Shown here: positions 34,161 through 41,821 of the stretch, one piece after another | Layout: each line of letters starts with the position of its first letter | How positions within the stretch are numbered: position 1 is the first letter of the stretch | NCBI RefSeq assembly: GCF_023499215.1 | Contig: NZ_JAKHSK010000003.1 | Coordinates: 124,001-188,000, forward strand | Direction of reading: 5' to 3' | DNA from: Zunongwangia pacifica | GTDB lineage: Bacteria; Bacteroidota; Bacteroidia; Flavobacteriales; Flavobacteriaceae | DNA length: 64,000 nucleotides | The notes under the pieces: model-generated | The model's input: the letters and a program-made list of their open reading frames with translations, nothing else | The model's database searches: none | Told to the model about the DNA's origin: nothing | Made by a program: the position numbers and the translations under genes

Positions 34161-35333
34161 ATGAATTATATACTTTTTGATGGTTCGGTAAGAAACCAGT
34201 TACTCCCTTTTACCTTTACCCGCCCGGTAGCCGATATTAGATTCGGTATATTAACCATGCGCGAGCGCTGGGAATATATTCTTGGTAGTACTACATCAAC
34301 GATTACCGAAGATTACCTGAGCGAAAAGTGGCCATTAGTTGAATTTGAGGAAAATGTGATGATTAATGCCGCTTATTTTCCTTCTTCAGCATTTATCGAT
34401 CAGGTGAAGAATCTGCAAAAAAACGAAGCAATTTTTGATGGAGAAGAAATCGTTGCTTTTTATGCCGAAGAAGATCAGGAGGTCGATTTTACAGCATTTA
34501 AACAATTGGAAATTGCAGGAGAGGTTCTTAAATTAGCCTATACCTGGGATATATTTTCAAAAAATGGGATTGCGATTCAATTCGATTTTAAATTAATTAC
34601 TGAAGATCGTGAATCTCAGCCTATAGATTCCTCGAATTACGTAAAAAATCCGGAAAATATTTTTATTGAAGAAGGTGCTGTTGTTGAAAATTGCTCATTA
34701 AACGCCAGTAATGGTCCAATTTATATTGGGAAAGATTCTTTGGTGATGGAAGGTTGCTTTTTTCGTGGCCCTATTGCGATTGGTGAAGAAGCTATCGTGA
34801 AAATGGGTGCTAAAATATACGGAGCCACAACGATAGGTCCCGGGAGTAGGGCAGGAGGAGAGATTAATAATTCGGTATTATTCCAAAACTCCAATAAAGG
34901 TCATGAGGGATATTTAGGAAATTCGGTATTGGGTGAATGGTGTAATTTAGGTGCCGATACCAATAACTCTAATCTTAAAAACAATTACGCTGAAGTCCGT
35001 CTTTGGGATTATGAAACAGAAGGTTTTGCAAAAACCGGACTCCAATTTTGTGGTTTAATGATGGGCGATCATAGTAAATGCGGAATCAATTCGATGTTTA
35101 ATACCGGCACAGTGGTTGGCGTGAGTTGTAATATCTTTGGAACGGGATATCCACGAAATTTTATACCCAGTTTTAGCTGGGGTGGAAGCTCGGGAATGAC
35201 CACCTACCAAACCAAAAAAGTTTTTGAAGTCGCCAGGCTTGTTTTAGAACGTCGTAAAATGGAATTTACCGAGCAGGATGAAGCGATTTTAGAACATGTA
35301 TTTGAAGAAACATCTAAGTATCGTAGATATTAA
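34161..35333 (+). CDS. GlmU-like putative sugar nucleotidyltransferase with left-handed beta-helix
   Basis: 390 residues. The N-terminal ~190 residues (MNYILFDGSVRNQLLPFTFT, RPVADIRFGILTMRERW) belong to the NTP_transf_4-like group; the glycine-rich LxxGxGTRxxPLT loop of true GlmU is not present. The C-terminal part has hexapeptide-repeat turns (YIGKDSLVMEGC, AIGEEAIVKMGAKIYGATTI, GPGSRAGGEINNSV) of a left-handed beta-helix acyltransferase. Commonly annotated as GlmU family in Flavobacteriia next to rpmE2. Either a divergent nucleotidyltransferase or an acyltransferase; substrate unknown. Confidence 0.8.
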   Translation: MNYILFDGSVRNQLLPFTFTRPVADIRFGILTMRERWEYILGSTTSTITEDYLSEKWPLVEFEENVMINAAYFPSSAFIDQVKNLQKNEAIFDGEEIVAFYAEEDQEVDFTAFKQLEIAGEVLKLAYTWDIFSKNGIAIQFDFKLITEDRESQPIDSSNYVKNPENIFIEEGAVVENCSLNASNGPIYIGKDSLVMEGCFFRGPIAIGEEAIVKMGAKIYGATTIGPGSRAGGEINNSVLFQNSNKGHEGYLGNSVLGEWCNLGADTNNSNLKNNYAEVRLWDYETEGFAKTGLQFCGLMMGDHSKCGINSMFNTGTVVGVSCNIFGTGYPRNFIPSFSWGGSSGMTTYQTKKVFEVARLVLERRKMEFTEQDEAILEHVFEETSKYRRY

Positions 35334-35403
35334 AATTAGATGTTAGATCCCTTCGCTTTTAGATATTAGAAGCTAGATATTTTAAATATGAAAGAAATCT
35401 TCT

Positions 35404-35667
35404 CTAAAACATTAAATACCAGAAGATAGAAAGAACAATAATCATAATTACAGCGGTAAAGGCGATAACTCTTTGCCGCTTTTTGTTATTTTCAGCTTTG
35501 ATTTTTTGACCTAACTTGCTGAGTTCTTCTTTAGAAAGCTTGTCGTAATCACTAAGTTTCCCAAGTTTAGACCCTGTTTTTTCGGCATAGCGTTCTAGCT
35601 GAGAAGTCCTTTTTCTCCTATTGTTACGCTGACTAACAATTGCCGCTATGGCGCTTCCAAAACTCAT
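35404..35667 (-). CDS. Small hypothetical membrane protein
   Basis: 87 residues: basic N-terminus (SQRNNRRKRTSQLERYAEKT), a charged helical middle and one C-terminal transmembrane helix (about 67-86, VIAFTAVIMIIVLSIFWYLMF), i.e. tail-anchored topology. I do not recognise the family. It is flanked on both sides by simple 'TTAGATATTAGAAGCTAGATA'-like text seen elsewhere beside the four-helix-bundle genes. Coding potential is supported by composition and an in-frame membrane helix but not by a family. Confidence 0.6.
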   Translation of the reverse strand: MSFGSAIAAIVSQRNNRRKRTSQLERYAEKTGSKLGKLSDYDKLSKEELSKLGQKIKAENNKKRQRVIAFTAVIMIIVLSIFWYLMF

Positions 35668-35748
35668 ATTATAAATTTAGAAAAAAGAATATAGATCTTA
35701 GAAATTAGACTCATAATTTTTGATCGTTAAAATTATCAGACATCTTAA

Positions 35749-35837
35749 GTCTCTTGTCTCTTGTCTCTTGTCTCTTGTCTCTTGTCTCTTGTCTCTTGTC
35801 TCTTGTCTCTTGTCTCTTGTCTCTTGTCTCTTGTCTC
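35749..35837. repeat. Heptamer tandem repeat (GTCTCTT)12.7
   Basis: Twelve complete perfect copies of GTCTCTT plus GTCTC, 89 bp, with no interruption. It ends 4 bp before the stop codon of the DUF3037 gene on the - strand and lies between it and the small membrane gene. A + strand frame through it would give a Leu-Ser-Cys repeat but has no other support. Confidence 0.97.
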
Positions 35838-35841
35838 AATT

Positions 35842-36225
35842 CTACAAAACCAATTCCTCAAAAAGGCAATCTAAAGTTTTCTCCAGATCCTTGCTAAATC
35901 CGGGGTGGGTCTGGGAGGTTTGTATTACTGAACTACGGGTTGCAGTTAGCCATCGAAACCTAGAAGCGGCGTCCATTTGCCCAATGGGTCCGGAATCTTT
36001 TTCGCCTATACAAATTCGTTTAAAAGATTCTAAATTCTTTTGGATTTCTTCAGGATCACAATCGGGGCAAATCGTTTTTAGTTTTTTGTTATCCAAATGA
36101 TAGCGCATGTTGATATAGCGGGTGCTTTTGGAAAAAATCCCAACGCCCACATTTATAAATTCTTCTCGTTCTACTTTAGGGACGATTCTTATGACGGCGT
36201 ACTCATATAAGTGATTCTCTTGCAT
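35842..36225 (-). CDS. DUF3037 family protein
   Basis: 127 residues: YEYAVIRIVPKVEREEFINVGVGIFS and CPDCDPEEIQ, then a C-terminal segment with SRFRWLTATRSSVIQTSQTHPGF, the DUF3037 hallmark. The start overlaps the upstream HipA-like kinase gene by 23 bp, indicating translational coupling. The two families are repeatedly found together, so DUF3037 is likely a dedicated partner of the kinase; no activity is known. The stop is adjacent to a heptamer repeat array. Confidence 0.85.
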   Translation of the reverse strand: MQENHLYEYAVIRIVPKVEREEFINVGVGIFSKSTRYINMRYHLDNKKLKTICPDCDPEEIQKNLESFKRICIGEKDSGPIGQMDAASRFRWLTATRSSVIQTSQTHPGFSKDLEKTLDCLFEELVL

Positions 36226-37000
36226 CTTGCGCTTGTTTTGTGAAAATTTCAGAATGAGTTAATCGTACTGTTAAGAAATTCAGGTAAACTTCTCGAATTT
36301 CAGCAGGCGTTTCATCGGCGCCTTCCCAAAGTAACCAATCTTCAGGAATTAAATTCACGATATTTTGTAAAACTTCCGGAGTCAATTGCTGCTTAAACTC
36401 GTGGTCAGCCTCTTTAATTTTACTGGCTTGTGGTAGTAACACATGATCTTTGATAAAAGCAAAAGGTGTTTTCGCGGTTTTTTCCCAATTGGTCCACGAA
36501 TGATGAAAATACAACGAAGCACCATGATCGATAAGCCAGAGTTCTTTATGCCAGCTTAGCATATTGGTATTTTTAAATGTACGATCGATATTGGTTAAAT
36601 AGGCATCCAGCCAGACAATTTTCGAGGCGGTTTCGGGATCAATTTCAGTAACTACGGGATCATAATTAATGGCTCCAGATAAAAAATGAAGTCCCAAATT
36701 TAAACCCTGACTTCCTTTTAAAAGATCCTGAATTTCTTCGTCTCCTTCGGTTCTTCCAAACGCTTCATCCAGATGAGCAAAAACAATTTCAGGAACATTA
36801 AAACCTAAAAAGCGTGCAATTTCACCCCCAATCAAGTCGGCAATTAAAGCTTTACTGCCATGCCCGGCACCTCGAAATTTTATGACATATTTAAAATCAT
36901 CGTCGGCATCGGCAAGCGCGGGTAAAGAACCACCTTCTCGTAATGGTGTGATGTAACGCATCACATTCACCGTTCGTAATTCAAAAGCCTTATTGCTCAT
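36203..37000 (-). CDS. HipA-like kinase domain protein (HipA_2 group)
   Basis: 265 residues. KYVIKFRGAGHGSKALIADL carries the likely ATP-binding Lys, LDAYLTNIDRTFKNTNMLSW the catalytic-loop Asp/Asn (IDRxxxNxN), and ELWLIDHGASLYFHH the metal-binding Asp. This is the HipA-like fold shorter than HipA toxin (about 440 residues) and without a HipB partner. It is paired with DUF3037 by a 23-bp overlap. It could be a stand-alone protein kinase or a toxin-like module; substrate unknown. Confidence 0.83.
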   Translation of the reverse strand: MSNKAFELRTVNVMRYITPLREGGSLPALADADDDFKYVIKFRGAGHGSKALIADLIGGEIARFLGFNVPEIVFAHLDEAFGRTEGDEEIQDLLKGSQGLNLGLHFLSGAINYDPVVTEIDPETASKIVWLDAYLTNIDRTFKNTNMLSWHKELWLIDHGASLYFHHSWTNWEKTAKTPFAFIKDHVLLPQASKIKEADHEFKQQLTPEVLQNIVNLIPEDWLLWEGADETPAEIREVYLNFLTVRLTHSEIFTKQAQDARESLI

Positions 37001-37016
37001 CCCTTTTAATTTTCAG

Positions 37017-37024
37017 CAAATATA
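37017..37024 (-). promoter_or_regulatory. Predicted promoter of the HipA-like/DUF3037 operon
   Basis: TATATTTG on the - strand, 16 bp from the ATG, with a TTT 19 bp further upstream: a good Bacteroidota promoter. Confidence 0.6.
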
Positions 37025-37172
37025 AATTTTTCTGAATGCTCTTAAACCTATGATTGTGGAAAATAGCAGTAGTTTTTATATTTCAGTTTTAGAAATATCT
37101 ATACTGAAATTGGAGATTTTAGCGTCTGCTTTCTTCGGAAATATCTAATTTTTAAACCCTCTCAATTATGAT

Positions 37173-37212
37173 ATTATTATAAATATAATGGAATCCTTAT
37201 ATTTATAATAAT
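37173..37212. repeat. 16-bp perfect inverted repeat, 8-nt loop
   Basis: ATTATTATAAATATAA (37173-37188) and its exact reverse complement (37197-37212) around TGGAATCC. It lies between divergent promoters, so it is not an obvious terminator for either gene. It adjoins the composite repeat that starts at 37222. Confidence 0.85.
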
Positions 37213-37221
37213 AATGATTTT

Positions 37222-37345
37222 TGTCATTCCGTTCCGATAGCTATCGGAATTGATCCGGAATCTAATACAGATTTAAAAAAAACAAGATTTTGAGTATGGG
37301 ACCCTGAATCAAGTCCGCCTGCCGGACGGGCAGGTTCAGGGTGAC
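37222..37345 (-). repeat. Composite palindromic repeat element, copy A
   Basis: Read on the - strand: CCTGAACCTGCCCGTCCGGC, GACTTGATTCAGGG, an AT-rich spacer, GATTCCGGATCAA, then the palindrome TTCCGATAGCTATCGGAA (37232-37249) and CGGAATGAC. The same block order occurs at 52273-52361 in the opposite orientation, without the 18-bp palindrome. Confidence 0.8.
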
Positions 37346-37456
37346 AGTATTGTCAAAATTCATTACATCTATTTAAAAAATATATAAATGTTTTAAACGA
37401 TTGATTTACAAACTTTAAAACAATCCTTCCAATTTTAGTAAACCAATTTTAGATAG

Positions 37457-37464
37457 TATATTTG
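37457..37464 (+). promoter_or_regulatory. Predicted -7 box of mtaB
   Basis: TATATTTG, 46 bp upstream of the ATG; exact TAnnTTTG match. The -33 element is not clear. Confidence 0.6.
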
Positions 37465-37510
37465 CAGCCCGAATAAGGTAAAACGTGTTTTTGCTAAAAA
37501 GAGCAGGAAA

Positions 37511-38842
37511 ATGATAGATAAAAAAGTTGCTTTTTATACACTAGGTTGCAAATTAAATTTCTCTGAAACTTCAACAATTGCAAGGTCTTTCCAGGAGGAA
37601 GGATTTCAGAAGGTCGAATTTAACGAGTATGCAGATATTTATGTAATCAATACATGTTCTGTGACCGAGAATGCCGATAAGCGTTTTAAAACCATCGTAA
37701 AACAGGCTCAAAAAACTAATGAAGATGCTTTTATCGTTGGGGTGGGGTGTTATGCCCAGTTGAAGCCCGAAGAGCTTGCTGCGGTAGATGGTGTGGATCT
37801 TGTTTTGGGAGCTACCGAGAAATTTAAAATCACCGATTATCTTAATGACCTTTCTAAAAACGATTTTGGAGAAGTACATAGTTGCGAAATTCAGGAAGCC
37901 GATTTTTACGTGGGGTCATACTCTATAGGGGATCGTACCAGGGCTTTTCTAAAGGTTCAGGATGGTTGTGATTATAAATGTACGTATTGTACCATTCCTT
38001 TAGCACGCGGAATTTCACGAAGTGATAAACTAGAAAATGTTTTACAAAATGCGGCCGAAATTTCTGAACAGGGCATTAAAGAAATCGTGCTTACCGGGGT
38101 GAATATTGGGGATTACGGGAAAGGCGAGTTTGGAAATAAAAAGCATGAGCATACTTTTTTAGATTTGGTAAAAGCTTTAGATGAAGTTGATGGGATCGAA
38201 AGACTTCGAATTTCTTCTATCGAACCGAATTTGCTGAAGAATGAAACCATCGATTTTGTATCCCAAAGCAATACGTTTGTGCCACACTTTCATATTCCAT
38301 TGCAAAGTGGTAGCAATGATATCCTTAAATTGATGCGTCGTCGTTATTTACGTGAATTATATGTAGATCGTGTTGCGCAAATTAAAAAAGTGATGCCCAA
38401 CGCCTGTATTGGGGTAGATGTAATTGTTGGTTTCCCAGGGGAGACCGATGAGCATTTTCTGGAAACCTATACCTTTTTAACCGAACTTGATATTTCTTAT
38501 TTACACGTTTTTACTTATTCTGAACGTGATAACACTCCTGCTGCTGAAATGAGCGGAGTAGTTTCCACCAAGGTCCGTAAAAAACGGAGCAAAATGTTGC
38601 GTGGTCTTTCAGCTAAAAAACGTAGAGCATTTTACGAAAGTCAGTTAGGAACCACTCATATTGTTCTTTTTGAAGGCGAAAACAAAGAAGGGTATATACA
38701 TGGGTTTACCGAGAATTATGTAAAAGTGAAAGCCCCGTGGAATCCGGAGCTTGTAAATACACTTCATCAAATTCAGCTTACTGAAATCGACGAAGATGGT
38801 CTTGTACGGTTTGAATACGTAAAGGAAGCGGTAAGCGCTTAA
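37511..38842 (+). CDS. mtaB: tRNA N6-threonylcarbamoyladenosine C2-methylthiotransferase
   Basis: 443 residues. N-terminal MTTase domain with three cluster cysteines (TLGCKLNFSET, INTCSVTENADKR, VGVGCYAQ), radical-SAM motif DGCDYKCTYCTIPLARG (CxxxCxxC), GVDVIVGFPGET, and a C-terminal TRAM domain (about 375-440). TLGCKLN rather than TxGCQMN points to MtaB rather than MiaB. It adds a methylthio group to t6A37 of tRNAs decoding ANN codons, using two 4Fe-4S clusters. Its end overlaps the stop of the converging GNAT-like gene. Confidence 0.95.
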   Translation: MIDKKVAFYTLGCKLNFSETSTIARSFQEEGFQKVEFNEYADIYVINTCSVTENADKRFKTIVKQAQKTNEDAFIVGVGCYAQLKPEELAAVDGVDLVLGATEKFKITDYLNDLSKNDFGEVHSCEIQEADFYVGSYSIGDRTRAFLKVQDGCDYKCTYCTIPLARGISRSDKLENVLQNAAEISEQGIKEIVLTGVNIGDYGKGEFGNKKHEHTFLDLVKALDEVDGIERLRISSIEPNLLKNETIDFVSQSNTFVPHFHIPLQSGSNDILKLMRRRYLRELYVDRVAQIKKVMPNACIGVDVIVGFPGETDEHFLETYTFLTELDISYLHVFTYSERDNTPAAEMSGVVSTKVRKKRSKMLRGLSAKKRRAFYESQLGTTHIVLFEGENKEGYIHGFTENYVKVKAPWNPELVNTLHQIQLTEIDEDGLVRFEYVKEAVSA

Positions 38843-39180
38843 ATATTAATTCCTACCGGTAAAAGATCCTTATACTTTCTGCGGTTACGCCGCATAAATT
38901 TGGCGATATCGGGATGCGTTGGCATCACCCGAAAATTGGTATTCTCTTTAATTTCAGCTAAAACAGCCTCGATGAATTTGTTGGTGGTTTCCTCATCATC
39001 AAAACCCTTAGGCATTTTAAGTTTGGTGAGGAAAATTTTACGTTCCTGGTCGGCATACTCGATAATGGCCAACTCGCCATTTAAAGTAGTTTCGAATTGT
39101 CTTAAAAATTCATTGTTGGTAATTTTAAAATCCTCTTCATTCATCATATAATTGTTTAACTCTGAATTCGGTATATTCAT
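38839..39180 (-). CDS. YidJ/NATD1-type small GNAT-like protein with degenerate acetyl-CoA loop
   Basis: 113 residues. FETTLNGELAIIEYADQERKI, then KIFLTKLKMPKGF and FRVMPTHPDIAKFMRRN follow the small one-domain Gcn5-like family (GELAxIEY ... Hxxxp ... vvPxCpfvaxxixrh). The usual RGxGxxL pyrophosphate-binding loop is replaced by DDEETTNKF, so acetyl-CoA binding may be lost or altered. A second ATG at codon 12-13 is possible. Converging with mtaB, overlapping its stop by a few bases. Confidence 0.72.
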   Translation of the reverse strand: MNIPNSELNNYMMNEEDFKITNNEFLRQFETTLNGELAIIEYADQERKIFLTKLKMPKGFDDEETTNKFIEAVLAEIKENTNFRVMPTHPDIAKFMRRNRRKYKDLLPVGINI

Positions 39181-39205
39181 TTTTACCGAATTCAGAAAGT
39201 TTTTA

Positions 39206-39922
39206 CTATTTCATTGGGACTTCAATAAGCAGTATTTTACTATCCTTACTGAAAGATACTTCGAAATTTTCGGTTTCAGAAATTCCCATAGCATCTCTTT
39301 TATTCAGCTTTTCACCGTCGATGCTGGCTTCTCCTTCAATCAAAAATACATAAACACCACTATTTTTCCCTTTTATAGTATAAGCAAAATCTGTGCCTTG
39401 TTCAAAATTCCCAAGTGACAGGTAAGCTTGCTGATGGATCCAAAGGGCATTTTCAAAATCATTTCCTTTAGGTCCTACCACGGTTACCAGTTTATTTGGA
39501 CTCAATAATCCAGAAAAGTTTTTCTGGTCGTATCTAGGTTCTACATTTTCTTTTTCAGGAAATATCCAGATTTGTAAAAGGTTTAATGTTTCTGAAGAAT
39601 TTGGGTTAAACTCACTATGTTCTACACCGGTGCCGGCACTCATTACCTGTACCTCTCCTGCATTAATAGTCGATGCATTTCCCATAGAATCTTTATGGGC
39701 AATAGCGCCCTGTAAAGGTATGCTTATTATTTCCATATTTTGGTGAGGATGCGTTCCAAAACCCATTCCGCCTTTTACTAAATCATCATTTAACACCCGT
39801 AAAAGTCCGAAATGAACATTATTAGGATTAAAATAATTAGCGAAGCTGAAAGAGTAGCGGGCATTAAGCCATCCAAAATCTGCTTTTCCTCTTAAATCTG
39901 CTGGATAAATTGTCTTTTTCAT
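39206..39922 (-). CDS. Pirin family bicupin protein
   Basis: 238 residues, the usual YhaK/pirin length. The N-terminal cupin contains FGTHPHQNMEIISIPLQGAI and GTGVEHSEFNP, providing the conserved metal-binding His, His, His and Glu residues. FSFANYFNPNNVHFGLLRVLND at the N-terminus is typical of pirins. Some relatives have quercetinase activity; the role here is unknown. No signal peptide. Confidence 0.9.
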   Translation of the reverse strand: MKKTIYPADLRGKADFGWLNARYSFSFANYFNPNNVHFGLLRVLNDDLVKGGMGFGTHPHQNMEIISIPLQGAIAHKDSMGNASTINAGEVQVMSAGTGVEHSEFNPNSSETLNLLQIWIFPEKENVEPRYDQKNFSGLLSPNKLVTVVGPKGNDFENALWIHQQAYLSLGNFEQGTDFAYTIKGKNSGVYVFLIEGEASIDGEKLNKRDAMGISETENFEVSFSKDSKILLIEVPMK

Positions 39923-40015
39923 TTTTCTTTTTCTTTTATGTAAGCCAATAATTAAGTCTTATTTTTGAAAGTAAAATTTCTCTGGGCAATCCAGGGAGAC
40001 GTTTACCAAAAAAAT

Positions 40016-40098
40016 CATTTCGAGATATCTTGATCCCGTTCCGGTAGCCATTTGGATTGGAATGGGGCCGAAAAATTTAACCTCGATTATTGAGTAAA
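40016..40098. repeat. Degenerate repeat cluster with dispersed element copy 3
   Basis: A decayed relative of the TTCCGATAGCTATCGGAA-containing repeat (GTTCCGGTAGCCATTTGGA near 40035-40053), followed by AACCTCGATTATTGAGTAAA (about 40079-40098), the reverse orientation of the ACTCGATAATCGAG element. Confidence 0.6.
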
Positions 40099-40135
40099 AT
40101 TACAATTTTTAAGCCTGTAATGGCGGTTTACTAAC

Positions 40136-40849
40136 ATGAGTGATAGCGCTAACAACCTGATTCACGTATACTTTATGCCAGGGATGGCAGCCAATCCATC
40201 CATTTTTGAATTTATCGAGTTACCCGAAGATCAATTTAAAATTCACTGGTTAACATGGCTTATTCCGGCTAAAAACGAGAGTATGCAAGATTATGCCAAA
40301 CGATTGATTGAAAATATTCATCATGAAAATATAGTGTTGATTGGCGTGTCTTTTGGCGGAGTTATTGTACAGGAAATAGCAAAATACATTAAAGTTAGGC
40401 GATTAATAATTATTTCGAGTGTGAAGTGTAGAGATGAGCTGCCTAAAAAGATGAAGTTTGCCAGCAAAACCGGTGTGTATAAAATACTCCCTATTGGTTT
40501 GTTGGACTATATAGACCACTTAGAAAAGATTGCTGTAAACGATTATCTTAAAAAAAGAGCAAAATTATACCGTCAGTACTTGTCGATTCGCGATAAATAT
40601 TATCTTTCGTGGGCAATTCAGAATATGGTAAACTGGGATTGTAGTACCATAAACCCAGAGATTATTCATATACATGGAGATAAAGATATCGTCTTTCCTA
40701 TTAAATACATTAATGATGCCATCGTGGTAAAAGGAGGGACGCATGTGATGATAATTAACCGGTTCAGGTGGTTTAATACCCACCTGCCCGAATTGATTCT
40801 GAAAGGAAAAGAAGCAGTAGAGAATAATCCGAAAATTGTTAAAATATAA
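40136..40849 (+). CDS. Alpha/beta hydrolase
   Basis: 237 residues. HVYFMPGMAANPSIFEFIEL gives the first strand and oxyanion region, VLIGVSFGGVIVQEIAKYI the nucleophile elbow (Ser in GVSFGG), IIHIHGDKDIVFP the acid Asp, and VVKGGTHVMIINR the catalytic His. Complete triad, so likely an active esterase/lipase-type hydrolase in the cytoplasm. First gene of a three-gene unit; the lytic transglycosylase starts 1 bp after its stop. Substrate unknown. Confidence 0.87.
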   Translation: MSDSANNLIHVYFMPGMAANPSIFEFIELPEDQFKIHWLTWLIPAKNESMQDYAKRLIENIHHENIVLIGVSFGGVIVQEIAKYIKVRRLIIISSVKCRDELPKKMKFASKTGVYKILPIGLLDYIDHLEKIAVNDYLKKRAKLYRQYLSIRDKYYLSWAIQNMVNWDCSTINPEIIHIHGDKDIVFPIKYINDAIVVKGGTHVMIINRFRWFNTHLPELILKGKEAVENNPKIVKI

Positions 40850-40850
40850 C

Positions 40851-41795
40851 ATGAAAATATTAAAAACAGGGCTAATAGTTGTTGGAGCCGCAACCGTCTT
40901 TTTTGCAATAACAGAGGCTGTACAGCGTCCCGATATTCAGGAAGAACACAAAGAAGTTTATCAGGAAACTTTCGACAAGAATGTTGCTAAGGTGTATACG
41001 ATTAAAGCATTAAGTGTTCCAGAAAATATCAATTTCGCAGGAGAATCGGTGCCCTTAACAGATCCAGATGTTTATGAACGCTTAGATCGTGAGTTGCTGG
41101 TAAATACCTATTGGCAGTCTAACGCATTACTTTTAATGAAACGTGCCAATAAATACTTTCCTGTTATTGAACCTATTTTAAAAGAAGAAGGAGTCCCCAA
41201 TGATTTTAAATATTTAGCGGTTATAGAAAGCGGATTAACGCAGGCCGTAAGTCCGGCAAATGCCGTTGGTTTTTGGCAGTTGTTAAAGGGAACAGGGCGT
41301 GATTTAGGGCTGGAAATTAATAGCAATGTAGATGAACGTTATCATATTGAAAAAGCAACCAGAGCGGCATGCCAGTATTTAAAGGAGTCTAAAAGAGATT
41401 TTGGAAGCTGGACGTTGGCAGCAGCGGCTTATAATGCCGGTAGGGCAGGAATAGCCAGACAACAGGAACGACAAAAAGTAACAGATTATTACGATTTGTT
41501 GTTAGGGGAGGAGACTGGTCGTTATATGTTCAGGATTTTAGCTTTAAAAGAAATTATGTCTAATCCTTACGAATATGGATTTAAATTTGAAGAATCAGAT
41601 CTTTACAAACATATTCCTACCAAAAAGGTAAAAGTAGATACCGCTGTAAATGATTTTCCAGATTTTGCTGCCAAATACGGAATTAACTATAAGATTTTAA
41701 AAATCCATAATCCTTGGTTGCGCGAAGCACATTTAAATAATACTTCAGGGAAAGCGTATTACATAGATATACCCGAAGAAGGTTATTACAAATAG
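40851..41795 (+). CDS. Lytic transglycosylase (SLT domain), membrane-anchored
   Basis: 314 residues from the ATG at 40851 (MKILKTGLIVVGAATVFFAI, a signal anchor). The SLT domain has FKYLAVIESGLTQAVSPANAVGFWQ with the catalytic Glu in IESG, and TLAAAAYNAGRAGI. MltD-like, but no C-terminal LysM repeats are obvious. It cleaves peptidoglycan glycan strands with formation of 1,6-anhydroMurNAc in the periplasm. Spacing of 1 bp to the hydrolase and 26 bp to the M28 peptidase indicates an operon. Confidence 0.9.
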   Translation: MKILKTGLIVVGAATVFFAITEAVQRPDIQEEHKEVYQETFDKNVAKVYTIKALSVPENINFAGESVPLTDPDVYERLDRELLVNTYWQSNALLLMKRANKYFPVIEPILKEEGVPNDFKYLAVIESGLTQAVSPANAVGFWQLLKGTGRDLGLEINSNVDERYHIEKATRAACQYLKESKRDFGSWTLAAAAYNAGRAGIARQQERQKVTDYYDLLLGEETGRYMFRILALKEIMSNPYEYGFKFEESDLYKHIPTKKVKVDTAVNDFPDFAAKYGINYKILKIHNPWLREAHLNNTSGKAYYIDIPEEGYYK

Positions 41796-41821
41796 TCCAC
41801 CGATTTATCATTCTAACTATT

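Larger units (their letters stand above)
37025..37510. other. Intergenic region with repeats upstream of mtaB
   Basis: Nearly 500 bp without a gene between divergent units. It contains a 16-bp perfect inverted repeat (37173-37212), a composite repeat element (37222-37345) and the mtaB promoter (37457-37464). No ORF or RNA gene was recognised. Confidence 0.7.

Noticed and set aside
35749-35837. Possible CRISPR array
   Set aside because: The repeat is a pure heptamer tandem with no spacers and no cas genes nearby.
35720-36100. + strand reading frame of 126 codons through the heptamer array
   Set aside because: Its N-terminal half is just the repeat translated (Leu-Ser-Cys-rich) and the rest is antisense to the well-supported DUF3037 gene.
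36203-37000. Classic HipBA toxin-antitoxin system
   Set aside because: No HTH HipB partner and the protein is far shorter than HipA; the neighbour is DUF3037.
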